Positions 39,796 through 40,360 of a stretch of DNA of 40,360 bases are shown here, in pieces. The notes under the pieces are model-generated. The model worked only from the letters and a program-made list of their open reading frames with translations, made no database searches and had not been told where the DNA came from. The stretch covers positions 1-40,360 of the forward strand of contig CAJFVL010000009.1 in the NCBI GenBank assembly GCA_904420465.1, in the 5' to 3' direction. Each line of letters begins with the position of its first letter. The stretch's first letter is position 1. This stretch comes from an uncultured Clostridium sp. Lineage in GTDB: Bacteria; Bacillota; Clostridia; Oscillospirales; Oscillospiraceae. A program made the translations under genes and the position numbers.

Positions 39796-39868
39796 TCACT
39801 TTCCTCTCAGCTCGATAATTTGGTCTCGTAACGCGGCGGCCAGCTCGAACTCCAGCATCTTGGCCGCC
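39796..39868 (-). pseudogene. Displaced duplicate of the uvrB 3' end
   Basis: The minus strand encodes AAKMLEFELAAALRDQIIEL then RGK and TGA, identical in protein to the end of uvrB at 40016-40088, 220 bases away. The DNA differs at about a dozen positions, all silent, plus an identical 36-base stretch at the gene-internal side and 24 identical bases after the stop (39773-39796 and 39993-40016). The piece is cut off at about 39868 and has no start. It derives from a real uvrB, not from random similarity. Confidence 0.88.
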
Positions 39869-40015
39869 GCCCCACGGGCAAAGCCCGCGGGGACCCCAAT
39901 CATTTTATATCCTCGGCGGAAATGAATTCCGCCTGCGGCAATTCTCCGCTCCGCTTCGAATTGACGCGCCATCCGGCGCGCCCGCGCTGTGCGCGGGCAG
40001 AAAGAGGCGGCCCGG
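39869..40015. other. Hairpin-rich insert between the two uvrB ends
   Basis: No gene. It contains dyads such as GGCGGAA/TTCCGCC (near 39916-39934), CAATTC/GAATTG (near 39938-39963) and CCCGCGC/GCGCGGG (39981-39997). Its size and content suit a small non-autonomous repeat. Confidence 0.5.
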
Positions 40016-40360
40016 TTACTTCCCCCGCAATTCGATGATCTGATCCCGCAGTGCGGCGGCCAGCTCGAACTCCAGCATCTTGGCCGCCTCTTTCATCTCC
40101 TTCTCCAGCTTGGCGATGCGCTCGGCCTTCTGCTGCTTGGTCATCGCCTTCACCTCGCCCCGGCGCTCGGCGTCGTCCGCCTCGTCCTGGGCGGTGATAT
40201 CCAGCAGGTCCCGCACCGACTTGACCACCGTCTTGGGGACGATGCCGTGGGCCTTGTTGTAGGCGTCCTGCTTCTCCCGGCGGCGCTCGGTCTCGTCCAT
40301 GGCCCGGCGCATGGAGGGGGTGATGGTGTCGGCGTACAGGATGACCATGCCGTCGGCGTT
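40016..40360 (-). CDS. uvrB: Excinuclease ABC subunit B, C-terminal part
   Basis: The minus-strand frame is open to the window edge and ends in TAA at 40018-40016; the start lies outside. It covers the end of the UvrB helicase core (NADGMVILYADTITPSMRRA, then MDETERRREKQDAYNKAHG and VPKTVVKSVRDLL) and the C-terminal UVR coiled-coil motif (IAKLEKEMKEAAKMLEFELA), which contacts UvrC. UvrB verifies damage loaded by UvrA. The stop region is duplicated 220 bases downstream. uvrA is on the same strand 5.4 kb further on. Confidence 0.95.
   Translation of the reverse strand, partial: NADGMVILYADTITPSMRRAMDETERRREKQDAYNKAHGIVPKTVVKSVRDLLDITAQDEADDAERRGEVKAMTKQQKAERIAKLEKEMKEAAKMLEFELAAALRDQIIELRGK

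Overview
The window reads as chromosomal DNA of a GC-rich, gut-type Clostridia, most likely an Oscillospiraceae relative of Flavonifractor, Lawsonibacter or Intestinimonas. This is inferred from AGGAGG ribosome-binding sites, sigma-A promoters, KtrAB, RecD2, lipoproteins with Firmicute signal peptides, and dense GC-rich genes separated by hairpins. No rRNA, tRNA or CRISPR array was seen.

Layout. (1) 1-1053 is AT-rich and decayed, with fragments but no convincing intact gene. (2) 1161-5840 holds three plus-strand genes: an ECF-type sigma factor fused to a transmembrane segment and a leucine-rich-repeat ectodomain, a multi-pass DUF4203-like membrane protein, and a lipoprotein. (3) 6293-7208 is a junction of three gene pieces: an IS3-type transposase remnant, a transketolase N-terminal remnant, and a GGDEF domain that has lost its upstream half. 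(4) 7247-22796 is a hydroxy-acid catabolic island. On the minus strand are a LysR regulator, a TRAP transporter (dctPQM), a lactonase-like metallo-beta-lactamase-fold enzyme and a LarA-type racemase. Divergently on the plus strand are a D-2-hydroxyacid dehydrogenase, a frameshifted RraA-family gene, tctB, tctA, an Ldh_2-family dehydrogenase, an HD protein and a tctC receptor. An aminotransferase and a second, divergent LysR gene follow. The island has two carboxylate uptake systems and three enzymes acting on the stereochemistry or oxidation of a 2-hydroxy acid. The pair of dehydrogenases plus a tripartite tricarboxylate transporter resembles the SlcC/ComC sulfolactate racemisation cluster, but no sulfo-lyase is present in the window.

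(5) 23025-27649 holds ktrB-ktrA-popT (potassium uptake and undecaprenyl-phosphate flipping) and pitA with its DUF47 partner (phosphate). The pit operon has a promoter and a leader with a terminator and a possible antiterminator. (6) 27901-38566 is a long minus-strand run: XRE regulator, RAYT transposase, small hypothetical, YbaK deacylase, EamA exporter, membrane protein, CPCC protein, uvrA, GNAT, small membrane protein, recD2, GNAT. (7) 38577-40360 holds a perfect-consensus divergent promoter, a small protein, about 1.1 kb of structured repeats, a displaced copy of the uvrB 3' end, and the end of uvrB.

The most unusual signals are in region 7 and the RAYT gene. Two copies of a structured element of about 110 nt keep their hairpins despite sequence change, and their G-U pairs point to minus-strand RNA. 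A 24-nt REP-like palindrome family with a covarying core occurs twice inside the RAYT gene and once near uvrB. uvrB has two 3' ends that differ only silently.
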